From: Oscillospiraceae bacterium
Lineage (GTDB): Bacteria; Bacillota; Clostridia; Oscillospirales; Acutalibacteraceae
Assembly (NCBI GenBank): GCA_015065615.1
Contig: SVPY01000026.1
Span: 1 to 39,601 of the forward strand
Length of the DNA: 39,601 nucleotides
Direction of reading: 5' to 3'
Shown: positions 8,374 to 15,640 of the stretch, one piece after another
How positions within the stretch are numbered: the first letter of the stretch is position 1
Layout of the letters: the number at the start of each line of letters is the position of its first letter
The notes under the pieces: generated by a model
What the model was told of the DNA's origin: nothing
Database searches by the model: none
What the model saw: only the letters and a program-made list of their open reading frames with translations
Made by a program: the position numbers and the translations under genes

Positions 8374-8561
8374 CAGATATGGTTCTTTGTATCTAACATC
8401 TTTATTTGTACCTCTTCTTTCTCAGTATAGTTTTTCCTTTAAGATGCTAAGTAGTTCTTTGGACTCATTCCTCTCATAAAGTAGTGGTCTTTAAGTTACA
8501 AAGTAGATTGTTGGACTCACCTGCTTTCCTTTAACCATCCTTTTTACTACTTCTTTTCTGT
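8318..8561 (-). ncRNA. Candidate small RNA with a duplicated repeat unit
   Basis: A promoter at 8596-8568 and a terminator at 8373-8317 define a leftward transcript of about 240 nt with no gene. It is purine-rich and contains two related units about 52 bases apart (minus strand, around 8520-8491 and 8468-8439), sharing TGAGTCCA, CTACTT and CTTAA at equal spacing. Each unit could encode a 9-codon peptide (V-SPTIYFVT and MSPKNYLAS) of identical length, but the second lacks a well-spaced ribosome site. A 5' AAGTAGT can pair with two downstream ACTACTT copies. I cannot match it to a named RNA family; 6S-like RNA or a leader with mini-ORFs are alternatives. Confidence 0.5.
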
Positions 8562-8567
8562 GATTAA

Positions 8568-8596
8568 ATAATACCACATTTTCAACTAAATTACAA
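8568..8596 (-). promoter_or_regulatory. Promoter of the candidate small RNA
   Basis: Minus strand: TTGTAA (8596-8591), 17-base spacer, TATTAT (8573-8568) with an extended -10 TG one base upstream. It points to the repeat-containing transcript ending at 8317. Confidence 0.65.
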
Positions 8597-8670
8597 TGTG
8601 TAATAGTGCACAAATATTTTATTCACAATCTGTGCAAAACAGAGATTTTATTTTTCTTCATCAGATTCTA

Positions 8671-8699
8671 TTGACTTTTATTATACATTATGTTATTAT
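8671..8699 (+). promoter_or_regulatory. Promoter upstream of the DUF6886-like gene
   Basis: TTGACT (8671-8676), 17-base spacer, TATTAT (8694-8699). The predicted start near 8706 lies immediately before a terminator hairpin, so most transcripts may stop after about 30 nt unless read-through is regulated. Confidence 0.65.
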
Positions 8700-8708
8700 T
8701 AATATGTT

Positions 8709-8740
8709 GAGTTGCTTTTCTAAGCGACTCTTTTTATTTT
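8709..8740 (+). terminator. Terminator-like hairpin (attenuator) in the leader of the DUF6886-like gene
   Basis: Stem GAGTTGCTT (8709-8717) / AAGCGACTC (8722-8730), one G-T pair, followed by a T-run. CTCTTT at 8728-8733 could instead pair with AAAGAG at 8741-8746 and disrupt the stem, an antiterminator-like choice. It sits about 115 bases before the gene. Confidence 0.65.
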
Positions 8741-8854
8741 AAAGAGCCACAGATTTAAGCGGTAATTAAAACTATTCTTTTTCAGAATATTTATATTAGC
8801 AAACTGTTTATCTTGAATTTGACAAATTAAAATAATTGTTCGGGGAGGTTTTTG

Positions 8855-9376
8855 ATGAGGTTATTTCATGTTAGCGAAGAAGCGAATATCGATATTTTCT
8901 ATCCAAGAATTCCTGATCGCAACGATTTAGATAAGGGCGTCGGTTTGGTATGGGCTATTGATGAAGATAGATTGCCTAATTTTCTGACACCAAGAGATTG
9001 TCCGAGAGTTACTTATCACGTTGGAAAGCATACAAACGAAGTTGATAAGAAGGAATTTTTCACTTCATCATCACGTAAACACACAATTGTAATTGAGAGC
9101 AAGTGGTTCGACAGGATGAAGAATACTAAATTATATTTGTATGAATTTGAAATAAAGAATTTTGAATTGCAAGATGAGATTGCCGGATATTATATTTCAA
9201 AAACACCCCAAGTCCCCATCGCAAAACACCAAATTTCAGATTTATTTTCAGAGTTAATACGTAGAAACGTAGAAATTCGTATCGTAGATAACTTATGGGA
9301 TATAGCTGACAGAGTAAAATCATCGACACTTAATTGGTCTCTATGCAGAATGAAAAACGTTGAACCTAAATTATAA
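8855..9376 (+). CDS. DUF6886-like family protein
   Basis: A 173-residue soluble protein recognised by its strongly conserved N-terminal half (MRLFHVSEEANI, FYPRIPDRNDLDKGVGLVWA, LPNFLTPRDCPRVTYH), which I associate with the DUF6886 family. The biochemical function is unknown to me; the opening resembles small folds that bind or modify nucleotides, but that is a guess. GGGGAGG lies 6 bases before the ATG at 8855, so the in-frame TTG at 8852 is not the start. It is a single-gene unit with its own promoter, an attenuator-like leader, and a terminator shared with the convergent kinase gene. Confidence 0.75.
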   Translation: MRLFHVSEEANIDIFYPRIPDRNDLDKGVGLVWAIDEDRLPNFLTPRDCPRVTYHVGKHTNEVDKKEFFTSSSRKHTIVIESKWFDRMKNTKLYLYEFEIKNFELQDEIAGYYISKTPQVPIAKHQISDLFSELIRRNVEIRIVDNLWDIADRVKSSTLNWSLCRMKNVEPKL

Positions 9377-9438
9377 CGCTGATTACTGTTAAGCAGATTT
9401 TCCGATACCAATTATCAAAAATTTCATAATCATATAAA

Positions 9439-9472
9439 AATCCGACCCAAGGTAAAAACTTTAGGTCGGATT
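9439..9472. terminator. Bidirectional terminator between convergent genes
   Basis: Perfect 9-bp stem AATCCGACC (9439-9447) / GGTCGGATT (9464-9472). The minus strand has the better T-run and should end the fucose kinase transcript; the plus strand is followed by a T-rich stretch. Confidence 0.8.
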
Positions 9473-9490
9473 AATCTTTATATTTTGATT

Positions 9491-11044
9491 TTAAAGATAT
9501 TTATAGGCGTTTCTTTCTGTTTCCAATGAGTCAAGATATTTTTCCAAATATGCTTCAAAGCCTTTGGCTTCAGTTTCATCGGGAAGTGAAGTTTTTATTT
9601 CAGCGTTTACGAATACTTTTTTCTCAAGGAAATCTGCCAAGCTTTCAGTATTATTCAAAAGGTAAGCTGAAAGCACCGCCATACCCCAGGCACCGCCCTG
9701 AGCGGCAGTTTCCGTTACGGATACGGGGGATTTTAAAGCCGCCGCCATTAAAATTCTGCCTGAATCGCCTGCTTTGAATAAACCGCCGTGACCTGTAAGT
9801 CTTGTAATCTCTACGTTTTCCTTATCAAAGAGGAAATTCATACCGTATCTGAGTGTGGCAACCGCTGAGAAAACGAGGCTTCGGGAGAAGTTTTCGAAGG
9901 TAAATTTACTTTCGGGAGTTCTTAAAATCATAGGTCTGCCCTCTTTAACTCCTGAAATATGTTCGCCGGAAAGGTAGTTATAGGAAATAACTCCGCCCGC
10001 GTCCTTTTCTTCTGCGCTTAAAGCGGCGTCAAAAATCATATCCAAAACTTTATTTCTGCTCTTTTCACCGCCTGTAAACTGAGAGAGCATATTTGCCCAT
10101 GCGTTTAAATCGCTTGTGCAGTTATTGCAGTGTACCATACCTACTGCGGCGCCGTCGGGTGTGGTAACCACGTCAATCTCTTCATAAACGTTCTTTAAAG
10201 ACTCTTTAAGAACTACCATAGCAAAAATGGAAGTACCTGCAGAAACGTTACCAGTTGTAGGAAGCACGCTGTTTGTTGCCACCATACCCGTACCTGCGTC
10301 GCCTTCGGGCGGACACATGGGAATTCCTGCCTCTAAATCGCCTTCGGGGTCTAAAATAAGCGCGCCTTCCTCTGTTAAACAGCCTGCGTTTTCACCTGCT
10401 GACAAAACCTTGGGCAGGATATCATTTATTTTGTACGGCATACCCTTTTCTTTAAGCTTTTCATCCATAATGCGCATCTTTTCGGCATCCCAATTTTTAG
10501 TTGCGCTGTCAATGGGGAACATACCGCTGGCTTCACCTATACCGACGCAAAGATTACCCGATAAAAGCTTATGAATATAAACGGAAAGAGTGGTTATGGA
10601 ATTAATGTCTTTTATATGGCTTTCGCCGTTTAAAATTGCCTCATAAAGATGAGCAATACTCCAGCGCTGAGGGATATTGAAGTTAAAGCTCTTTGTTAAT
10701 TCTTTAGCGGCTTTTTCTGTTGTGGTATTTCGCCAGGTTCTGAAGGGGCACAAAAGATTAAAATCCTTATCAAAGGGCAAATATCCGTGCATCATACCCG
10801 AAATACCTAAGGAATCAATATGCTTTAAAGTTTCGCCGTATTTATTTTTATAATTTGCTTTCAAATTCATATAAGCAGCACTGAGGCCCTTTTCAGCATC
10901 CGCTAAATCATAGGTCCAATAGCCGCCTTCAAGCTTATTTTCCCATTCATAAGAACCTGTTGCTACAGAATTGAAGCTTTCGTCAATTAATACCGCCTTA
11001 ATGGTGGTTGAACCAAGCTCGATACCGAGAGATAATTTTTTCAT
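9491..11044 (-). CDS. FGGY-family carbohydrate kinase, probable L-fuculose kinase
   Basis: A 517-residue sugar kinase of the FGGY/actin fold. The first phosphate-binding loop is GIELGSTTIKAVLID (7-21) and the catalytic base is probably Asp249 in EGDAGTG; the second-domain nucleotide motif includes LTGHGG and TAAQGGAWGMA near the C-terminus. It would phosphorylate a ketose with ATP. Because L-fucose isomerase is encoded 127 bases upstream on the same strand, L-fuculose is the likely substrate. It is not close in appearance to classical E. coli FucK, so specificity is inferred from context. A hairpin without T-run separates it from fucI; AAAGG precedes the ATG. Confidence 0.85.
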   Translation of the reverse strand: MKKLSLGIELGSTTIKAVLIDESFNSVATGSYEWENKLEGGYWTYDLADAEKGLSAAYMNLKANYKNKYGETLKHIDSLGISGMMHGYLPFDKDFNLLCPFRTWRNTTTEKAAKELTKSFNFNIPQRWSIAHLYEAILNGESHIKDINSITTLSVYIHKLLSGNLCVGIGEASGMFPIDSATKNWDAEKMRIMDEKLKEKGMPYKINDILPKVLSAGENAGCLTEEGALILDPEGDLEAGIPMCPPEGDAGTGMVATNSVLPTTGNVSAGTSIFAMVVLKESLKNVYEEIDVVTTPDGAAVGMVHCNNCTSDLNAWANMLSQFTGGEKSRNKVLDMIFDAALSAEEKDAGGVISYNYLSGEHISGVKEGRPMILRTPESKFTFENFSRSLVFSAVATLRYGMNFLFDKENVEITRLTGHGGLFKAGDSGRILMAAALKSPVSVTETAAQGGAWGMAVLSAYLLNNTESLADFLEKKVFVNAEIKTSLPDETEAKGFEAYLEKYLDSLETERNAYKYL

Positions 11045-11126
11045 TGTTTTTACCTTTCATCAGAGAAATTTTATAAGATAACATTATAGTACAAATTTTC
11101 TGAACTTATTTATCACCTTACGGCAA

Positions 11127-11149
11127 GGGACAGGAGTGAATCCTGTCCC
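11127..11149 (-). other. Intercistronic hairpin between fucI and the kinase gene
   Basis: Perfect 9-bp GC-rich stem GGGACAGGA (11127-11135) / TCCTGTCCC (11141-11149), 5-base loop, no following T-run on either strand. It may stabilise or punctuate the fucI mRNA or act as a weak terminator. A TATAAT-like box follows it on the minus strand without a good -35. Confidence 0.5.
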
Positions 11150-11171
11150 AGTATAAGTATTTTAGATTATA

Positions 11172-12968
11172 TTATTTGTATAAAGGTCCGTAGGTCTTGC
11201 AGGCGTTGAAATCACGCATACCGTCGTCAGTACCAAAGAGATTCCAGCAAGCAGGGCGGAAAATTTTCTCCTCAGGTACGTTGTGCATAGCAACGGGAAT
11301 TCTTAAGATACTGCAAAGTGTGATAACGTCAGCGCCAAAGTGACCGTAACCGATAGAGCCGTGGTTAGCTGCCCACTTGTTCATTACATCGTAAGCGGAT
11401 TTGAAATCGCCTTCACCTGTAAGTCTGGGTGCAAACCATGTGCAGGGCCATGTGTAGTCTGTTCTCTTCCAAAGAACGTCGCTTACTTCTGCAGGGAGCT
11501 CAATGGTCCAGCCCTCAGCAATCTGCATAACGGGGCCAATACCCTTAACGTTGCTCATACGAAGCATTGTAACAGGCATTTCGGCTCTTGTTTCAAATCT
11601 TGAAGAGTAGCCGCCGCCGCGGAAGTAGCCTAAGTCTGCCATATTCCATGTTGTGGCGTTCATAGTAGCCTTGATATCCTCGTCTGTAACTTCCCAGAAG
11701 TGCTTCATAACAGCGTTGCCGTTTTCGTCCTTCATTCTGCCTGCAGCATCAAGACAAGCTGCGCCTGAGTTGATAAGGTGTATAAAGCCGCCGCTTTCAA
11801 GAGCCTTGCCTTCTACCTGATAGCCTGTTGCTCTGTATACGGATTCAGGGCTCCAGAAAGTTCTTACGTCGGCAAAAATCTGAGCCTTATTTGTAAGAAG
11901 CTTACCGAACATCATTGTAACACCGTTTAAAGTATCGTTTTCAGTTGCTAAGATGTAAGGCTCTCTTGCGCCTTCCCAGTCGAAGCTTGTGTTGAGCATA
12001 CTCTCGGCAAAGTCACAGTTGGGCCAATGGTCTGTCCACTGTCTCTGACCCTGGAAACCACCTGCTATAGCATTGTGGCCAACCATTTCTTCCTCGCAGC
12101 CTTCGGGAAGATTCTTATTACCGTTAAAGAGATCCTTGATGATGCACATCATTTTAACAACGAATTCCCAATCCTTTTCCTTCTTTTCAGGGGAGGACTG
12201 TAATTCTTCAGGGTTCTTATCGAAGCCGATTGTGCAGTATTCCTTAGTCCACTTAAGCGCACGCTGGAACTCAGCTTCGTCATAGATGCCTTCGTCCATT
12301 CTTCTTAAAATCTCAACCTCGTCAACACTTTCAACACGCATACCGAGGTAATTTTCAAAGAGTGCTGTATCCATAATAGAGCCTGCAATACCCATGCAGA
12401 TAGAGCCGATCTGTAAGTAGCTCTTACCGCGCATTGTAGCGGCAGCGATAGCGGCGCGGCCGAATCTTAAAAGCTTTTCCTTAACGTCATCAAGAATAAT
12501 GTCGGACTCATCAGCCTCCTGAACTTCACGGCCGTAAATGCCGAAAGCAGGCAAGCCCTTCTGTGCGTGAGCAGCCAATACTGCGGCAAGGTAAACTGCG
12601 CCGGGTCTTTCAGTACCGTTGAAACCCCATACGCCTTTGATTGTCATGGGATCCATATCCATTGTCTCACTGCCGTAGCACCAGCAGGGAGTAACTGTTA
12701 ACGTGATGTCAACACCTTCTTTTTTAAACTTATCAGCGCAGGCTGCTGTTTCAGCTACACGGCCAATAGTTGTGTCGGCAATAACTACCTTAACAGGTTC
12801 GCCATTGGAGTAGAATAAATTTTCCTCAAATAATTTCTTTGCAGCCTTAGCCATATTCATTGTCTGGTCTTCAAGGCTCTCACGCACCTTTAAAGGTCCG
12901 CGTCTGCCGTCGATAACGGGACGGATACCGATAACGGGATAATCGCCGATAATTCTTTTTTCTGCCAT
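11172..12968 (-). CDS. fucI: L-fucose isomerase
   Basis: A 598-residue protein matching the family in full length (E. coli FucI is about 590). It converts L-fucose to L-fuculose with a metal ion in the cytoplasm. The N-terminal [18 protein letters not shown], the [11 protein letters not shown] segment, and the metal ligands are visible: Glu343 in ATENDTLNG, Asp367 in FADVRT and His543 in GHFGAD, corresponding to E. coli Glu337, Asp361 and His528. AAAGGAG precedes the ATG. It is followed by a FGGY kinase, giving the first two steps of fucose breakdown. No fuculose-1-phosphate aldolase or fucose transporter is in the window. Confidence 0.96.
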   Translation of the reverse strand: MAEKRIIGDYPVIGIRPVIDGRRGPLKVRESLEDQTMNMAKAAKKLFEENLFYSNGEPVKVVIADTTIGRVAETAACADKFKKEGVDITLTVTPCWCYGSETMDMDPMTIKGVWGFNGTERPGAVYLAAVLAAHAQKGLPAFGIYGREVQEADESDIILDDVKEKLLRFGRAAIAAATMRGKSYLQIGSICMGIAGSIMDTALFENYLGMRVESVDEVEILRRMDEGIYDEAEFQRALKWTKEYCTIGFDKNPEELQSSPEKKEKDWEFVVKMMCIIKDLFNGNKNLPEGCEEEMVGHNAIAGGFQGQRQWTDHWPNCDFAESMLNTSFDWEGAREPYILATENDTLNGVTMMFGKLLTNKAQIFADVRTFWSPESVYRATGYQVEGKALESGGFIHLINSGAACLDAAGRMKDENGNAVMKHFWEVTDEDIKATMNATTWNMADLGYFRGGGYSSRFETRAEMPVTMLRMSNVKGIGPVMQIAEGWTIELPAEVSDVLWKRTDYTWPCTWFAPRLTGEGDFKSAYDVMNKWAANHGSIGYGHFGADVITLCSILRIPVAMHNVPEEKIFRPACWNLFGTDDGMRDFNACKTYGPLYK

Positions 12969-13300
12969 ATTTATTTCTCCTTTATTTATTTAAATAATAA
13001 TTTCCGAATTCAAGGCACAAACACCTTTATATTTTATATGATATAACAGATTAAAAGAAAATACAATTACTTATTTTAATAATATTTATGAAGTTTTTTA
13101 TGAAGTTATGGACTTTTCTGTGATTTTCTCCTGCGGCGAAGTGGGCAAACTTAACTTTATTTGTGTATAGCCCATACTTCACTGCGAGCAAACCGAGCAG
13201 CTTCACTTTTATGCAAGTAAAAGCTTTACATAACAAACCAAAGAACTGCGTGACTAATTCTTTCGACGTGTATTAACTTTCCCAAAGTATCTAAATCGCT

Positions 13301-13343
13301 ATGACATTTTTACATAAGCTGTGTAAAGTGTCATTTGTTTTTC
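13301..13343 (+). terminator. Hairpin with T-rich tail, plus-strand orientation
   Basis: Near-perfect stem ATGACATTTTTACA / TGTGTAAAGTGTCAT (13301-13334, one G-T pair and one bulge) followed by TTGTTTTT. It looks like a plus-strand terminator, yet no plus-strand gene precedes it. Confidence 0.5.
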
Positions 13344-13345
13344 AG

Positions 13346-13390
13346 AGATAAAAAACGAGAGAGACAACTTCTTTACGAAATGTCTCTCTC
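13346..13390 (-). terminator. Terminator of the Gfo/Idh/MocA operon
   Basis: Perfect 10-bp stem GAGAGAGACA (13357-13366) / TGTCTCTCTC (13381-13390) followed on the minus strand by a T-run (13355-13351 and beyond), 25 bases after the stop of the upstream gene. Confidence 0.85.
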
Positions 13391-13414
13391 CGTATCTAAA
13401 TTTTTAAAACTAAA

Positions 13415-14347
13415 TTAAATAATGTTGCCGTATGCGCCAACCATTAAAGCTGTAAGATTCTTTGCTTCCTGAATGCCGCAACCCTCTTCAATTTTATCTG
13501 TTAAGAACTGAACAAGGGGAGATTCCTTACCGTCAACAAGCTCAACCTTTTCGCCGTTAACCGTAACGTCATCACCTACAACACGGAGGTAACCCTGCTC
13601 ACCGCCGATTTCAAGGCTCATGGGACAGCCGTTGGAAACGAAACCTGTCTCATTAACTGCAATAGTACCGTCGGGGTAAGACATAACCGTAATCGCGTTA
13701 TCCTCAACCTTATCTACATTCTTAAGTGCAGTTTCGGGATTTGTGCAAGCTAAGTTAAATACAGATGTATACTTCTCAGGTAAACCTAAGAACCAATCTG
13801 TTAAATACATACCGTGAGCACCGAGGTCTATCATAGCACCGCCGCCACACTCTTCTAAGCTGTAGAAGTGGTTGGGAAGCCAGTTATTTGTAGAGCCTGA
13901 GTGAACGTTGCGGAAACGGAGGTAATTGATTTTACCTAACTTGCCGCTGTCAACAACAGCCTTAGCTGTCTGATGACCTGCAGAATACTTATGAACTAAG
14001 CTGATAACGAACTTAACGCCGTTCTTTTCAATAGCTTCTGCAATTTTAGCGCAATCTTCATTAGTTAAAGCAAGAACCTTCTCTGTGAAGATATTCTTTT
14101 TAGCTTCAGCTAATTTAACGATAACTTCTGTATGGATATTTGTAGCGGAGCAAACGATAACGCCTTCGGCATCACTCTCTAAAAGTTCTTCGAAAGAATT
14201 AAACTCATAAAGACCGTTCTTCTCGGCAAAAGCCTTTCTCCACTCAGCGTTTTCATCCCAAACGCCTATAACTTCGCCATACTGCTTAGCAGTATTGTAG
14301 TAACCGCCTGCGTGTACGTGCCAGAGGCCGCAAAGAGCTATTTTCAT
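13415..14347 (-). CDS. Gfo/Idh/MocA-family NAD(P)-dependent oxidoreductase
   Basis: A 310-residue two-domain dehydrogenase. The N-terminal Rossmann fold begins MKIALCGLWHVHAGGY, where the usual GxGxxG is reduced, and the family EKP motif appears as TEKVLAL (about residue 94), with Val in place of Pro. The C-terminal sheet domain has CGGGAMIDLGAHGMYLTDW, holding the conserved Asp and His used in catalysis. Family members oxidise or rearrange sugars, inositols or amino sugars. It overlaps the upstream paralogue by ATGA, so the two are translationally coupled and probably act on the same pathway. Substrate unknown. Confidence 0.85.
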   Translation of the reverse strand: MKIALCGLWHVHAGGYYNTAKQYGEVIGVWDENAEWRKAFAEKNGLYEFNSFEELLESDAEGVIVCSATNIHTEVIVKLAEAKKNIFTEKVLALTNEDCAKIAEAIEKNGVKFVISLVHKYSAGHQTAKAVVDSGKLGKINYLRFRNVHSGSTNNWLPNHFYSLEECGGGAMIDLGAHGMYLTDWFLGLPEKYTSVFNLACTNPETALKNVDKVEDNAITVMSYPDGTIAVNETGFVSNGCPMSLEIGGEQGYLRVVGDDVTVNGEKVELVDGKESPLVQFLTDKIEEGCGIQEAKNLTALMVGAYGNII

Positions 14348-15429
14348 TCAAAATACACCGGCTTTCCTGTTTTGCTGGATTCATAAATAGCTTCGAGAAT
14401 CTGAGATACAACGTAAGCTTCGTTGGGAAGAACGATAGGATCGTGGTCGTTGATTACGCTGTCGATCCAGTCCTGAGCTTCAACAACAGGAGGAGTTGCA
14501 CTTGAGCCGGAGTAGAATGCTACGCCGCCTGCAGATGTATCAACTTCTGTAAGTGTCTGTCTGTTAAGTTCAACCTTATTGATAAGGAGCTTATCATTCT
14601 TAATCTGTAAACCTGCCTTGCTACCGCAAAGTGTGCAGCTGCCTTCAGCAATAGGCTCAGCAATATTTAAGGACCAGCTTGTTTCAAGCATAATTGTAGC
14701 GCCGTTCTTCATACGGATAAATGCGCAAGCGGATTCCTCAAGGGGAGTATCACTAACGCCGTTATCGCCCCAGATGTTACCTGCCTCGGGGTGGTCGAGC
14801 TTCTTATGTGTCTTACCGATAACGCACTCGGGCTCGTAGTTATTCATTAAGTAAAGTGTAAGGTCAAGAGAATGTGTAGCGATATCGATGATGGGACCGC
14901 CGCCCTGCTCTTCTTCGTTAAGGAATACGCCCCAGTTGGGAGTACCTCTTCTTCTTAATGCATAGCAGTTTGCATAGTAAATTTCACCAAGGTTACCTTC
15001 TTCAATATACTGCTTAGCGTACTGAGCCTGTGCCTTCTTTCTGTGCTGGTAGCCGATTGTAAGCTTCTTGCCTGTAGCAATAGCAGCATCGAGCATTCTC
15101 TTAGCGTCAGCAGCGGACTTAGCCATGGGCTTTTCACACATAACGTGCTTATCAGCATACATAGCATCGATGGAGATATCAGCGTGCTCGCGGTTAGGTG
15201 TTAAAACGTGAACAACTTCGATTTCCTTGTCCTTTAAAAGCTCCTTGTAGTCTGTGTAAACCTTAGCGTCAGGTGTACCAAACTCCTTGGCAGCCTTAAT
15301 AGCTCTCTCCTCAATAATATCGCAGAATGCAACCATCTGTACGTTAGGAAGCTGCTTTAATGCGGGCATATGCTTACCGTTAGCAATACCGCCGCAACCG
15401 ATGATACCGATTTTAACGATTCTTTCCAT
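14344..15429 (-). CDS. Gfo/Idh/MocA-family oxidoreductase
   Basis: A 361-residue dehydrogenase with a clear NAD-binding start VKIGIIGCGGIANGKHMPAL, the catalytic EKPMAKS motif (about residue 98), and the C-terminal GGGPIIDIATHSLDLTLYLM with Asp and His at the active site. The C-terminal sheet domain is full length. It is first in a two-gene operon; AAAGGA lies 8 bases before the ATG. The neighbour downstream is a shorter, more divergent paralogue, so a pair of sugar dehydrogenases acting in sequence is possible, as in inositol or amino-sugar oxidation. The substrate cannot be read from the sequence. Confidence 0.9.
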   Translation of the reverse strand: MERIVKIGIIGCGGIANGKHMPALKQLPNVQMVAFCDIIEERAIKAAKEFGTPDAKVYTDYKELLKDKEIEVVHVLTPNREHADISIDAMYADKHVMCEKPMAKSAADAKRMLDAAIATGKKLTIGYQHRKKAQAQYAKQYIEEGNLGEIYYANCYALRRRGTPNWGVFLNEEEQGGGPIIDIATHSLDLTLYLMNNYEPECVIGKTHKKLDHPEAGNIWGDNGVSDTPLEESACAFIRMKNGATIMLETSWSLNIAEPIAEGSCTLCGSKAGLQIKNDKLLINKVELNRQTLTEVDTSAGGVAFYSGSSATPPVVEAQDWIDSVINDHDPIVLPNEAYVVSQILEAIYESSKTGKPVYFE

Positions 15430-15538
15430 AATAGAAATCCTTTCTGCCCGAAGGCATTATAAAATTAATTAAAAAATATTTCCGATGTGTCCATACATCT
15501 CTATTTTATATAATATCATAGAAAAGTGAAAAAATCTA

Positions 15539-15565
15539 TTGCACTATTTTAATATGCGGGTGCAA
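15539..15565. promoter_or_regulatory. Inverted repeat upstream of the dehydrogenase operon
   Basis: TTGCAC (15539-15544) and GTGCAA (15560-15565), 15 bases apart, about 110 bases before the operon's first ATG and upstream of a TATTAT box at 15515-15510. It may be a regulator site; the promoter itself is only weakly defined. Confidence 0.35.
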
Positions 15566-15596
15566 CATTTTAAGATTTTATTTATAAATCACAGTT

Positions 15597-15631
15597 AATA
15601 AAAAACTCAGGCAGTTTAAAAGCGCCTGAGT
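15597..15631 (-). terminator. Terminator of the Na/Pi transporter gene
   Basis: Stem ACTCAGGC (15605-15612) / GCCTGAGT (15624-15631) followed on the minus strand by a run of eight T. Confidence 0.85.
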
Positions 15632-15640
15632 AAATTTTAG

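Larger units (their letters stand above)
12969..13414. other. Gene-free spacer with several hairpins
   Basis: No supported gene in 446 bases. It holds the 5' leader of fucI and, further right, segments able to fold: GAAGTGGGC with GCCCATACTTC (about 13136-13185), AGCTTCACTTTT with AGTAAAAGCT (about 13199-13226), and the two hairpins at 13301-13334 and 13357-13390. A 61-codon minus-strand ORF (13236-13051) lacks a ribosome site and is not called. The density of imperfect inverted repeats suggests a decayed or dispersed intergenic repeat; I cannot check copy number here. Confidence 0.4.

Noticed and set aside
8704-8742. 12-codon ORF reading MLSCFSKRLFLF across the terminator before the DUF6886-like gene
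   Set aside because: Its ATG coincides with the predicted transcription start and has no ribosome site; the stem and T-run explain the sequence better.
13051-13236. 61-codon minus-strand ORF in the fucI leader region
   Set aside because: There is no ribosome site, it lies in a hairpin-rich spacer, and its composition (ending IIKISNCIFF) looks like translated AT-rich non-coding DNA.
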